Both the position numbers and the translations under genes were made by a program. The notes beneath the pieces are model-generated. The model was not told the DNA's origin. It saw only the letters and a program-made list of their open reading frames with translations, and made no database searches. Shown here piece after piece: positions 34,561 through 42,588 of a stretch of DNA of 64,000 bases (its first letter is position 1; each line of letters opens with the position of its first letter). The stretch lies in the NCBI RefSeq assembly GCF_946221635.1, contig NZ_CAMIHB010000004.1, forward strand, positions 146,589 to 210,588, read 5' to 3'. The DNA is from an uncultured Rhodoferax sp. (GTDB taxonomy: Bacteria; Pseudomonadota; Gammaproteobacteria; Burkholderiales; Burkholderiaceae_C).

Positions 34561-34580
34561 AAAACAGTAGTTCCTGTTTT
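34561..34580. promoter_or_regulatory. Inverted repeat upstream of the sulfate-binding protein gene
   Basis: AAAACAG (34561-34567) / CTGTTTT (34574-34580), a perfect 7-bp inverted repeat with a 6-base spacer, lies 62 bases before the start codon. It may be an operator; the binding protein is unknown, CysB being one candidate. Confidence 0.35.
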
Positions 34581-34642
34581 AACAACCCACTTCCAGAATC
34601 CACTCCATCGCACTGTTGCGTTGCAAATTTTGGAGTTTCCCC

Positions 34643-35668
34643 ATGGCAAAACGCCGCCACATCCTGAACCTGGCCCTGGCCACCTCCCTCACCAGCGTCG
34701 CAGCCGTGGGCGCCCTGGCCCAGCAAGCCCCCGCACCGGTCACGCTGCTCAACGTGTCGTACGACCCGACGCGCGAGCTGTACGTGGAATTCAACGCCGC
34801 TTTCAGCAAGTTCTGGAAAGCCAAGACCGGCCAGGACGTGACCATCAAGCAAAGCCACGGCGGCTCGGGCAAGCAGGCGCGCTCCATCATCGACGGCCTG
34901 GACGCCGACGTGGCCACGCTGGCGCTGGCGGGTGACACCGATGCGATTGCCAAAAACGGCGGCTGGATTGCCAAGGACTGGCAAAAACGCCTGCCCCACA
35001 ACGCCTCGCCCTACACCTCCACCATCGTGCTGGCGGTGCGCGAGGGCAACCCCAAGGGCATCAAGGACTGGGACGACCTGATCCGTCCCGACATCAAGGT
35101 CATTACCCCCAACCCCAAGACCAGTGGCGGCGCCCGCTGGAACTACCTGGCCGCCTGGGAGTTTGCCAAGCGCAAGTACGGCAGCGATGCCAAGGCCAAG
35201 GAATTCGTCGCCAAGCTGTTTGCCAACGTGCCCATCCTGGACACCGGCGCGCGTGGCTCCACCATCACCTTTGCCCAGCGCAACCAGGGCGACGTGCTGA
35301 TCGCCTGGGAAAACGAGGCCTACCTGCTGGAAAAGGAATTTGGCGCCAAGTTCGACGTGGTCGCGCCCAGCTTGAGCATCCTGGCCGAACCCGCCGTCTC
35401 GGTGGTCGACAAGAACGTGGACAAGAAGGGCACGCGTGCCGTGGCCACCGCCTACCTGGAGTACCTGTACACCGAAGAAGGCCAGGACATTGCCGGCAAG
35501 AACTTCTACCGCCCCGCCGTCTCGGCCAAGGCGCAGGCCAAGTACGCCAAGCAGTTTCCCAAGATCAACCTGTTCACCATCGACCAGGCCTTTGGCGGCT
35601 GGGACAAGGCGGACAAGGAACACTTTGCCGACGGCGGCAGTTTTGACCAGATCTACACCAAAAAATAA
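34643..35668 (+). CDS. sbp: Sulfate ABC transporter substrate-binding protein
   Basis: A 341-residue periplasmic sulfate/thiosulfate-binding protein. The signal peptide ends near AVGALAQQ, and the mature start LLNVSYDPTRELY, then SHGGSGKQARS, NPKTSGGARWNYL and FAQRNQGDVLIAWENEA are family hallmarks that line the sulfate site. The CysT/CysW permeases and CysA ATPase are not adjacent, so it must serve a transporter encoded elsewhere. It opens a long sulfur-related region. The start was set at ATG 34643, where the signal peptide begins. Confidence 0.92.
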   Translation: MAKRRHILNLALATSLTSVAAVGALAQQAPAPVTLLNVSYDPTRELYVEFNAAFSKFWKAKTGQDVTIKQSHGGSGKQARSIIDGLDADVATLALAGDTDAIAKNGGWIAKDWQKRLPHNASPYTSTIVLAVREGNPKGIKDWDDLIRPDIKVITPNPKTSGGARWNYLAAWEFAKRKYGSDAKAKEFVAKLFANVPILDTGARGSTITFAQRNQGDVLIAWENEAYLLEKEFGAKFDVVAPSLSILAEPAVSVVDKNVDKKGTRAVATAYLEYLYTEEGQDIAGKNFYRPAVSAKAQAKYAKQFPKINLFTIDQAFGGWDKADKEHFADGGSFDQIYTKK

Positions 35669-35670
35669 CC

Positions 35671-35727
35671 AAATTGGCCTCTAGCGCCCGTGGAATATGC
35701 GCAAACAGCTCCTATTTTCATAGCGCA
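35671..35727 (+). repeat. Dispersed intergenic repeat family 1, copy f
   Basis: AAATTGGCCTCTAGCGCCCG, GTGGAATATGCGCAAACAGCT and TTTTCATAGCGC: a near-complete copy, sense to the following reductase gene and 20 bases before its start codon. Confidence 0.88.
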
Positions 35728-35747
35728 TAGGCTGCAAGGAGTCTTCT

Positions 35748-36338
35748 ATGTCGGTTCTTTTGATTGCAGGCAGCCCCTCGGAACGCTCGCGCACCGCCGC
35801 CCTGCTGGAGGCCACGGGCCAACGGCTGGAGGCGCGCGGTGTGCAGGTCGACCGGCTGCGGGTGCGGGACCTCTCGCCCCAGGCCCTGCTGCTGGCTGAC
35901 TTTGGCCACCCCTCCATCAGCCAGGCCACGGGCCAGGTGGCGCGGGCGGACGTGGTCATCGTTGCCACCCCGGTTTACAAGGCGGCCTACAGCGGCGTGC
36001 TCAAGGTGTTTTTGGACCTGCTACCGCAGGACGGCTTCAAAAACAAGGTGGTGCTGCCACTGGCCACCGGTGGCAGCCCGCACCACATGCTGGCGCTGGA
36101 CTACTCCCTGCGGCCGGTGCTGCAGTCACTGGGCGCCAAACACATCCTCCCCGGCATCTACGCCACCGATGCGCAGGTGACGGTGACCGAAAGCGGGAGT
36201 TACCAAGTCGGCCTCGACATCGGCCGCCGGCTGGACGACGCCGTCAACACCCTGGTCACCGAAACCCTGCAGCCCGGCCTGGCCATTGCTGCGCGGTTTG
36301 CGCCGGTGGCGTTTTCGCAGGTGCAGTACAGCTCCTGA
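35748..36338 (+). CDS. ssuE: NADPH-dependent FMN reductase (SsuE/MsuE-like)
   Basis: A 196-residue flavodoxin-fold reductase: the FMN-phosphate loop LIAGSPSERSRTAALLE at the N-terminus, VIVATPVYKAAYSGVLKVFLD and LPLATGGSPHHMLALDYSL are typical of SsuE. It supplies reduced FMN to a two-component monooxygenase. The LLM monooxygenase at 37106-38458 is the likely partner. The insertion that stabilises the SsuE tetramer is not something I can judge by eye. Confidence 0.88.
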   Translation: MSVLLIAGSPSERSRTAALLEATGQRLEARGVQVDRLRVRDLSPQALLLADFGHPSISQATGQVARADVVIVATPVYKAAYSGVLKVFLDLLPQDGFKNKVVLPLATGGSPHHMLALDYSLRPVLQSLGAKHILPGIYATDAQVTVTESGSYQVGLDIGRRLDDAVNTLVTETLQPGLAIAARFAPVAFSQVQYSS

Positions 36339-36373
36339 CCCTTCCCTCTTTCCTTCATTTTTCCGGAGCTCCC

Positions 36374-36589
36374 ATGTCCATCCAAGCCATCAACGTCCGC
36401 AACCAGTTCAAAGGCAAAGTCCGCGAGATCATTCGCGGCGATGTCGTCTCCGAAATCGACGTCGAAACCCCCTGGGGCATCGTCACCTCGGTCATCACCA
36501 CCCGCTCGGTGGACGACCTGCAACTGCAGATCGGCTCCGACGTCGTGGCCCTGGTCAAGTCCACCGAGGTGTCCATCGCCAAGCTCTGA
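36374..36589 (+). CDS. Molbindin-like TOBE-domain protein
   Basis: A 71-residue single Mop/TOBE domain (INVRNQFKGKVREIIRGDV, then VTSVITTRSVDDLQLQIGSD and ALVKSTEVSIAK). Hexameric molbindins store molybdate in the cytoplasm. It follows the SsuE-like gene after 35 bases with GGAG before its start and is ended by a terminator. A link to molybdate or sulfate oxyanion handling is inferred. Confidence 0.88.
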   Translation: MSIQAINVRNQFKGKVREIIRGDVVSEIDVETPWGIVTSVITTRSVDDLQLQIGSDVVALVKSTEVSIAKL

Positions 36590-36621
36590 GGCTGGGCGCC
36601 CTGCGCGCCACCCCTTCCTCC

Positions 36622-36654
36622 AAAGCCTCGGGTCTTGCGACTTGGGGCTTTTTT
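36622..36654 (+). terminator. Rho-independent terminator after the molbindin gene
   Basis: AAAGCC (36622-36627) pairs with GGCTTT (36646-36651) and a run of T ends at 36654. Confidence 0.65.
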
Positions 36655-36728
36655 GCGCCTGCCGTGTGCCGGACCCAACACGCTAAGCTAGGCCGCTTTT
36701 CACCACCGCGCCCGCCCAGCCCTGCTGC

Positions 36729-37025
36729 ATGTCCAAGATCGGTTTTCTCATCATCGCCTTCACCGCACTGGGGCTCATGGTCTTGTCGGTATGGCGCGAC
36801 CGCAAAAGCGCGCGCTGGCGCAGCCAAGGTCTGTGCCACCAATGTGGCGCCCCCCTGGGCGCGGGCAGCCTCTCCGTCCCGCAGCATCTGCTGAGCCCGG
36901 CCAAGAAAGTCCGCATCTGCGGCGGCTGTGCCCAGGAGCGGCGCATCCAGCGCTGGATCTTGGCCAGCTTCGCGCTGCTGGGGCTCGTGGCCGCTGGCAT
37001 CTGGTACCTGGTGCGCCAGGCCTGA
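36729..37025 (+). CDS. Small two-helix membrane protein with zinc-ribbon-like loop
   Basis: A 98-residue protein with an N-terminal helix (FLIIAFTALGLMVLSVW) and a C-terminal helix (WILASFALLGLVAAGIWYLV). Between them lies a basic loop containing two CxxC knuckles (CHQCG and CGGC) about 27 residues apart. Such loops bind zinc. The function is unknown. Its own start region follows the terminator, and a strong hairpin follows it. Confidence 0.65.
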   Translation: MSKIGFLIIAFTALGLMVLSVWRDRKSARWRSQGLCHQCGAPLGAGSLSVPQHLLSPAKKVRICGGCAQERRIQRWILASFALLGLVAAGIWYLVRQA

Positions 37026-37031
37026 ACGCAG

Positions 37032-37070
37032 CAAAGCCCTGCACACCGCGCACGCGATGCCAGGGCTTTG
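37032..37070. terminator. Hairpin between convergent genes
   Basis: CAAAGCCCTG (37032-37041) and CAGGGCTTTG (37061-37070) form a perfect 10-bp stem with a 19-base loop. It lies between the stop codons of convergent genes and could end transcripts from both sides, although neither side has a long T tract. Confidence 0.6.
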
Positions 37071-37105
37071 GAAAGAAAAGCGCGGCAAGCGCGCGGGACG
37101 CGGGC

Positions 37106-38458
37106 CTACGCCGCCTTTTGCTTGGCGACAGTGAACTGGTTCACCGGCCGCTCCAGCCCCAGGTTTTCGCGCAGCGTGCTGCCTTCGTAGGCGGTGCGGA
37201 ACAGGCCGCGGCGCTGCAGCTCGGGGATGACCAGCTCCACAAAGTCATCCAACGACTCGGGCAACACGGGTGGCATGACGTTGAAGCCGTCGGCCGCGCC
37301 GTTTTCAAACCACAGCTGCATCTGGTCGGCAATCGTTTGCGGCGTGCCCACCACCACCCAGTGGCCGCGCGCACCGGCCAGGTACTCGTAGAGCTGGCGC
37401 ACCGTGAGCTTGTCGCGACGCGCCAGTTCCAGCACCACATGGGCGCGGCTGTTGCGGCCAATGGGCGGCTGCGGAATGTAGGGCGGCGGTGCGTCCAGGT
37501 TCCACTTGCTCAGATCTTCTCCCGGCCAGAACGGCGCAATGGTGCTCAGGCCCACGCTGGGGTGGATGAGTTTTTGCAGCTCGGCCCCTTTGGCCTCGGC
37601 CTCTTCCTGCGTGCGACCCACCACGGGCGAGATGCCGGGCAGCACCAGCAACTGCTCGGGGCGGCGGCCGTACTTGGCCAAACGGCCTTTTACATCGGCA
37701 TAAAACGCTTGCGCCTCGGCCAGGCTGGTCCAGGCGGTGAAGATGGCCTCGGCCGTGGCAGCGGCCAGTTCCTTGCCAGGCTCGGACGAGCCGGCCTGCA
37801 CGATCACCGGGTAACCCTGGGGCGAGCGCTCGATGTTGAGCGGGCCTTTGACCTTGAGGTGCTTGCCCACGTGGTTGAGTGTGTGCAGCTTGGCGGGGTC
37901 AAAGTACACACCGCTGGCCGGGTCGCGGCTGAAGGCGTCGTCTTCAAAGCTGTCCCACAGGCCCTTCACCACGTCCACAAACTCATGCGAACGCTCGTAG
38001 CGCGTCTCGGGGTCGGGGTGTTTGTCCAGGCCAAAGTTGCCGTACACGTTTTCTGCGCTGGTGGTCACCACGTTCCAGGCCGCGCGGCCCTTGCTGATGT
38101 GGTCCAGCGAAGCGAACTTGCGCGCCAGCAGGTACGGGTCTTCGTAGGTGGTGGAAGCCGTGGCCACAAAGCCAATGTGCTTGGTGGCCGTGGCCAACGC
38201 AGCCCACAGCGTGACAGGCTCAAAGTGCGAGACCCGGCCCTGGCGGCTGAAGGCCTCGTCATCACCGTCGAACCAGAGGCCGGGGCTGTCGGCCACAAAC
38301 ACCTGGTCGAACAGGCCGCGCTCGGCCGTTTTGGCGACTTCGATGTAGTGATCGATATTGGTGCCGGAGTCGATCTGTGCGCCGGGGTGGCGCCAGGCGG
38401 CGATGTGGTGGCCCGTGGCCATGATGAATGCGCCCAGGCGCAGTTTGCGGTCAGACAT
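37106..38458 (-). CDS. LLM-class FMN-dependent monooxygenase (NtaA/SnaA/DszA type)
   Basis: A 450-residue luciferase-like monooxygenase using reduced FMN. Hallmarks are LRLGAFIMATGHHIAAWRHP, DQVFVADSPGLWFDGD, STTYEDPYLLARKFASLDH and SPQGYPVIVQAGSSEPGKE. This subgroup includes NtaA and DszA. With a sulfonate-type ABC transporter in the same operon and an SsuE-like reductase next door, oxygenolytic release of sulfite from an organosulfur compound is the likely role. The frame is open well upstream, but ATG 38458 is supported by homology and by the end of the permease gene. Confidence 0.86.
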   Translation of the reverse strand: MSDRKLRLGAFIMATGHHIAAWRHPGAQIDSGTNIDHYIEVAKTAERGLFDQVFVADSPGLWFDGDDEAFSRQGRVSHFEPVTLWAALATATKHIGFVATASTTYEDPYLLARKFASLDHISKGRAAWNVVTTSAENVYGNFGLDKHPDPETRYERSHEFVDVVKGLWDSFEDDAFSRDPASGVYFDPAKLHTLNHVGKHLKVKGPLNIERSPQGYPVIVQAGSSEPGKELAAATAEAIFTAWTSLAEAQAFYADVKGRLAKYGRRPEQLLVLPGISPVVGRTQEEAEAKGAELQKLIHPSVGLSTIAPFWPGEDLSKWNLDAPPPYIPQPPIGRNSRAHVVLELARRDKLTVRQLYEYLAGARGHWVVVGTPQTIADQMQLWFENGAADGFNVMPPVLPESLDDFVELVIPELQRRGLFRTAYEGSTLRENLGLERPVNQFTVAKQKAA

Positions 38459-38496
38459 GGGGTTCCTTGTTGCGAATGAAAATTTCAAATGGGAAA

Positions 38497-39336
38497 TCAG
38501 GTGTTGCCCGTACCGGGCTTCCAAGCGGTGAGGCGGCGCTCGGCCGCCTGCAGCAGCGCGTTGAAGACCACGCCAATCAGCGTGATGGCGATGATTCCGA
38601 AGTACATGTCGGCAATCAGAAAGCTGTACTGCGCATAAATGATCAGGTAGCCCAGGCCGGACTTGGCCCCCACCATCTCGGCCGCCACCAGCACCAAAAT
38701 CGACGTCGCACTGGCCAGGCGGATGCCCACAAAAATGGTGGGCACCGACGCCGGCAGGATGACCTTGAGGAACAGCTGCCGCGCACTCGCCCCCATGGTG
38801 CGGGCCGACTTGATCAGCAGCGGGTCCACCTGCTTGACGGCGGCAATGGTGTTGAGCAGCAGCGGCCAGGAGCAGGCATAGACCACCATGGCCACCTTGG
38901 ACACCTCGCCAATACCCAGCAACAGAATGAACACCGGCAACAAGGCCAGAGCCGCCGTGTTGCGCAGCAGCTCGATCAGCGGGTTGAGAAAGTGGCCCAG
39001 GCTGCGGTACCAGCCAATGGCCAGGCCCAGCGGCACGGCGTACACCGCGGCCAGGGCAAAGCCCCCCGCAGCGCGCCCCACACTGGCCGAGGTGTGCTGC
39101 CAGAGCTGGCCGTTCAAGGCCAGCGCCCAACCTGCGGCCAGCACCTCGCTCAGCGGGGGAAAGAAGGCCGGGTCGGTCAGCTCCAGCCGCGGGGCCAGCT
39201 CCCACCATGCGGCCAACGCAAGGATCAAGGCAGAGCGCCACCCCAGGTTCAGCACGTGGCGTAGCACGCGCAACCAGGGGGCGGGTGGGGCCAGTACCAG
39301 CGGGGCGTTACCGGCGGTCAACGAAACATCAGACAT
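38497..39336 (-). CDS. Sulfonate-type ABC transporter permease (SsuC-like)
   Basis: A 279-residue permease with about six helices. The EAA segment KVDPLLIKSARTMGASARQLF, then PASVPTIFVGIRLASATS and AAEMVGAKSGLGYLI are characteristic of the SsuC/TauC family. The start overlaps the ATPase stop by eight bases. It forms one operon with the ATPase, binding protein and LLM monooxygenase. Confidence 0.88.
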   Translation of the reverse strand: MSDVSLTAGNAPLVLAPPAPWLRVLRHVLNLGWRSALILALAAWWELAPRLELTDPAFFPPLSEVLAAGWALALNGQLWQHTSASVGRAAGGFALAAVYAVPLGLAIGWYRSLGHFLNPLIELLRNTAALALLPVFILLLGIGEVSKVAMVVYACSWPLLLNTIAAVKQVDPLLIKSARTMGASARQLFLKVILPASVPTIFVGIRLASATSILVLVAAEMVGAKSGLGYLIIYAQYSFLIADMYFGIIAITLIGVVFNALLQAAERRLTAWKPGTGNT

Positions 39337-40183
39337 GGAAACTCTCCTTGCGGGCGGGTAGGGTTGCAATACGGGCACGGCGCTGCTGGCGCGCAACGGC
39401 CACCTCGTCGTGCAATAGGGACCAGATTTGGTGGCGCAGCTCACCAAACAGGGGCAGCGAGCGCACGTCCGGTGTGTCGGCACGCAGCGTGTCGGGGATG
39501 TCCACAATCTCCTTGATACGCCCCGGGCGCGAGGTCATCACCGCCACGCGTTGGCCCAGCACCACAGCCTCGTCAATGCCGTGGGTGATGAACACAATGG
39601 TTTTGCCGGTGCGGTGCCAGATGTCGACCAGCTCTTCCTGCAGGGTCTCGCGGGTTTGGGCATCCAGTGCGGCAAAAGGCTCGTCCATCAGCAGCACCTC
39701 GGGCTCGTAGGCCAGGCTGCGGGCAATGGCCACGCGCTGCTTCATGCCACCCGACATTTCGTGCGGGTAGTGGCGTGCAAAGGCGCTCAGGCCCACCAGA
39801 TCCAGATAGGCAGCGGCCTTGGCGCGGCGCTCGCTGCGGCCCAGGCCGGCAATCTCCAGCCCGAAGGCCACGTTGTCCAGCGCCGTGAGCCAGGGGAACA
39901 GCGCGTACTGCTGGAACACCACGCCGCGGTCCCGCGCCGGGCCCGTGATGGGTTTGCCATCGATCAGCACGCGGCCGCTGGTAGGCAGCGTGAGGCCGGC
40001 CAGCAGGTCCAGCAGCGTGGACTTGCCGCAACCGCTGGGCCCCACCAGCACAAGAAACTCGCCGGCGCGCACCTCCAGGCTCACATCGTCCAGTGCCACG
40101 AAGCGCTGGTCCTGGCCTCCCTCTTCCGCGCGCGTGGTGAATTCCTTGCGCACATGCTCAAAGCGGATCTTGGCGGCGCTCAT
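39329..40183 (-). CDS. Sulfonate-type ABC transporter ATPase (SsuB/TauB-like)
   Basis: A 284-residue ATPase: Walker A GPSGCGKSTLLDLLAG, signature MSGGMKQRVAIARSLA, Walker B VLLMDEPFAALD and switch His in FITHGIDEAV. It has no C-terminal regulatory domain, as usual for the nitrate/sulfonate/taurine family. It overlaps the binding-protein gene by four bases, showing tight coupling. Confidence 0.9.
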   Translation of the reverse strand: MSAAKIRFEHVRKEFTTRAEEGGQDQRFVALDDVSLEVRAGEFLVLVGPSGCGKSTLLDLLAGLTLPTSGRVLIDGKPITGPARDRGVVFQQYALFPWLTALDNVAFGLEIAGLGRSERRAKAAAYLDLVGLSAFARHYPHEMSGGMKQRVAIARSLAYEPEVLLMDEPFAALDAQTRETLQEELVDIWHRTGKTIVFITHGIDEAVVLGQRVAVMTSRPGRIKEIVDIPDTLRADTPDVRSLPLFGELRHQIWSLLHDEVAVARQQRRARIATLPARKESFHV

Positions 40184-41193
40184 TTGGCGGCCACTTTCGC
40201 GCCGGCGGCGTAGCTGTTCAGGGCATTGGTGTAGAGGTCGGTCGGCTTGATCTGGCCCGGCTTGATCAGGTCTTCCTTCACCAGCCAGTCAATCCAGACC
40301 TGCAGGTCCTTGTCCAGAATCACGCCGCCCACGGAAGGGATGCCGGTACTCTTCCAGTACTGGATGGCATCGGCGCTCTCGGCGCGGCCGCGTGCCTTGA
40401 TGATGGACTCAAATGTTGCGCGCACCTGGGCCGGCGGCGTGTTGCGCGCCCATTCGATGGAGCGGGCCAGCGCGCTCACCAGGTGCTTGCTGGCTTTGGG
40501 GTTTTGCTCAATGAACCTGGTGCGCAGCACATAGGAGCCGGCCGTGAAGTTGCCAAACAACTCGCGGTCGGTAAACAGGGGGCGAATGCCACCGCGCTCC
40601 AGCGCCTTGTCGCGCAGGATGCCGCCCAAGGTGGTCACCTCCACCTGGTTCTGGCGCAGGGCCTGCTCGCCCGTCACGGGCGGGGTGATGACGAAGGTGA
40701 CCTGCTTGGCCTCCTCATCGGTGATCTTGTTGCGCTCCAGGTACTCGCGCACGATGAAATCGTGGTGGGCACCCAGGGTGTTCATGGCCACCTTCTTGCC
40801 CAGCAGATCACGCGCTGTCTTGATGGGGCTGTCGCTCTTGACGTAGTAGCCACTCCAGGTGTTGTCGTCCACGCCGTAATAGCCCAGCACCGCCTTGACC
40901 GGTGCCCGCTTGGCAATGAGCTTGACCAGCGCTCCATTGAAGGCGCCGCCAATGTCGATGTCATTGCTCACCACGGCCTGCACGTCCTGCGGGCCGCTGA
41001 TGGTGTTGCCCACCCACTTGGCCTTGAGGGGGGCCAGGTAGCCCAGGTGTTCGGCCAGTTCGATCCAGATCACCTGGCCCACGGTGCCTTGGTAGCGGAT
41101 CTCGGTGACCTCCAGGGCCTCTTGCGCCAAGGCCTGGCTGCTGATGCCCAGCGCCACCACCGCGGCCGCCAGGAGCTTGTAAATACGTCGCAT
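40180..41193 (-). CDS. Sulfonate-type ABC transporter substrate-binding protein (SsuA-like)
   Basis: A 337-residue periplasmic protein of the NMT1/SsuA family with a signal peptide ending at LGISSQALA. IRYQGTVGQVIWIELAEHLGYL, then VVSNDIDIGGAFNGALVKLI and GYYGVDDNTWSGYYVKSDSP are family-like. The ligand is probably an organosulfonate or sulfate ester. It is the first gene of the operon and is divergent from the TauD-like dioxygenase, with a strong inverted repeat between them. Confidence 0.87.
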   Translation of the reverse strand: MRRIYKLLAAAVVALGISSQALAQEALEVTEIRYQGTVGQVIWIELAEHLGYLAPLKAKWVGNTISGPQDVQAVVSNDIDIGGAFNGALVKLIAKRAPVKAVLGYYGVDDNTWSGYYVKSDSPIKTARDLLGKKVAMNTLGAHHDFIVREYLERNKITDEEAKQVTFVITPPVTGEQALRQNQVEVTTLGGILRDKALERGGIRPLFTDRELFGNFTAGSYVLRTRFIEQNPKASKHLVSALARSIEWARNTPPAQVRATFESIIKARGRAESADAIQYWKSTGIPSVGGVILDKDLQVWIDWLVKEDLIKPGQIKPTDLYTNALNSYAAGAKVAAK

Positions 41194-41272
41194 GCTTTTC
41201 CCTCGTTGGTTGTGAATGGGGCTCAGCGTAGGGCGCCCTGTTCATCACAGCAACGAAGGAAACGGCACATGC

Positions 41273-41297
41273 ATATGCGCTTTTGCGCGGCGCATAT
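41273..41297. promoter_or_regulatory. Inverted-repeat operator between the divergent sulfur operons
   Basis: ATATGCGC (41273-41280) and GCGCATAT (41290-41297) form a perfect 8-bp inverted repeat with a 9-base spacer, inside the 195-base gap between two divergent genes. Size and spacing fit a LysR-type dimer site; CysB or a Cbl/SsuR-like protein is a reasonable guess. Confidence 0.5.
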
Positions 41298-41388
41298 CGA
41301 CATGCGGATCGGGCGCTTCGCAGCCGGGCCGCGGCTTCCTACGATGGCTGCGCCTTCCCCCTTCAACGCTGTTTCACAAGGAGTTTTC

Positions 41389-42312
41389 ATGTCTGCCGTG
41401 CTCAACCACCCCGCCGCCGCAACCGCCCTGGAAGTCCGCCCCCTCGCGGGTCGCATTGGTGCCGTCATCCACGGCGTGCGCCTCTCCAACCAGCTCGCTC
41501 CGGCGACCTTCGCCGCCATCCACCAGGCACTGCTCAAGTACAAGGTCATCTTCTTCCACGGCCAGCACCACCTGGACGACGCTGCCCAGCAAGCCTTTGC
41601 CGGCCTGTGGGGCGATGTGGTGGCCCACCCCACCGTACCCTCGCGCAATGGCACGCAGATCCTGGAGCTGGACTCCAACCACGGCGGGCGCGCCAACTCC
41701 TGGCACACCGACGTGACCTTTGATGCGGACTACCCCAAGGTCTCGGTGCTGCGCGGCGTGACCATTCCCGAGTCCGGCGGCGACACCGTCTGGGCCAACA
41801 CCGCCACCGCCTACGACGAGCTGCCCGAGGAGCTGAAGGCCTTGGCCGACAAATTGTGGGCCGTGCACAGCAATGACTACGACTACGCCGCCACCCGCGT
41901 GGAACCCGACGACGCCGGCGCACAGCACTACCGCGAGGTCTTCCGCGCGCGCCTCATCGAAGCCCAACACCCGCTGGTGCGCGTACACCCCGAGACCGGC
42001 GAACGCACGCTCATCGCCGGTCACTTCGTCAAACGCCTGGTGGGCTACAACACGCACGACTCCAACCGCCTGTTCGAGGTCTTCCAGCACCACATCACGC
42101 GCCTGGAAAACACGGTGCGCTGGCAATGGACCACGGGCGACGTGGCCATCTGGGACAACCGCGCCACACAGCACTACGCCATCAACGACTACGGCCACCA
42201 GCACCGCGTGGTGCGCCGCGTCACTGTCCGTGGCGAGGTGCCGGTGTCCGTGGATGGACGCCGCAGCTTTACTGTGGGGGCCGCTACCTCCACCGCCCCG
42301 CACGCCGCCTGA
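41389..42312 (+). CDS. TauD/TfdA-family Fe(II)/2-oxoglutarate dioxygenase
   Basis: A 307-residue dioxygenase with the iron-binding HxD in NSWHTDVTFDADYP, the distal His in NRATQHYAINDYG and the 2-oxoglutarate Arg in HRVVRRVTVRG. It probably cleaves an alkylsulfonate or sulfate ester (AtsK-like) to release sulfite or sulfate. It is divergent from the ABC operon and has a good AAGGAG site before ATG 41389. It is distinct from the canonical tauD at 51589. Confidence 0.88.
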   Translation: MSAVLNHPAAATALEVRPLAGRIGAVIHGVRLSNQLAPATFAAIHQALLKYKVIFFHGQHHLDDAAQQAFAGLWGDVVAHPTVPSRNGTQILELDSNHGGRANSWHTDVTFDADYPKVSVLRGVTIPESGGDTVWANTATAYDELPEELKALADKLWAVHSNDYDYAATRVEPDDAGAQHYREVFRARLIEAQHPLVRVHPETGERTLIAGHFVKRLVGYNTHDSNRLFEVFQHHITRLENTVRWQWTTGDVAIWDNRATQHYAINDYGHQHRVVRRVTVRGEVPVSVDGRRSFTVGAATSTAPHAA

Positions 42313-42420
42313 CGCGCGGCTTCCTGCAGCACAACACCTGCCTGTTGCGCTCCGCGCTGTTGCCCTCCTGCCAGGGCAGCAGCGTGGCACTGGGCGCCCG
42401 GCCTCAGATGATTTCAAACT

Positions 42421-42443
42421 AAAGAATCAATTTTTTATTCTTT
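42421..42443. promoter_or_regulatory. AT-rich inverted repeat before metY
   Basis: AAAGAAT (42421-42427) / ATTCTTT (42437-42443) surrounds a T-rich spacer just after the dioxygenase gene. It may be an operator or a weak terminator. It is the most AT-rich spot between these genes. Confidence 0.35.
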
Positions 42444-42509
42444 TGAGTTTTGGCTTGGCCGCTTTAGAGTCAGGCATTCCAACACGCGTTCGGGCCGGGG
42501 TTTCAAGTC

Positions 42510-42565
42510 AAATTGGCCTCTAGCCCCCGTGGAATATGCGCAAGCAGCTTCTGTTTTTATAGCAA
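42510..42565 (+). repeat. Dispersed intergenic repeat family 1, copy g (near-consensus)
   Basis: AAATTGGCCTCTAGCCCCCG, GTGGAATATGCGCAAGCAGCT, TCTGTTTTTATAGCAAA. It is sense to metY and ends 23 bases before its start codon. The frame through it is open into metY, but the repeat argues against translation from the upstream GTG. Confidence 0.9.
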
Positions 42566-42588
42566 ACCAACACCCAAGGAGAGGCTCC

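Noticed and set aside
42529..42588. N-terminal extension of MetY through repeat copy g
   Set aside because: The added residues are translated repeat sequence; homology and GGAG place the start at 42589.
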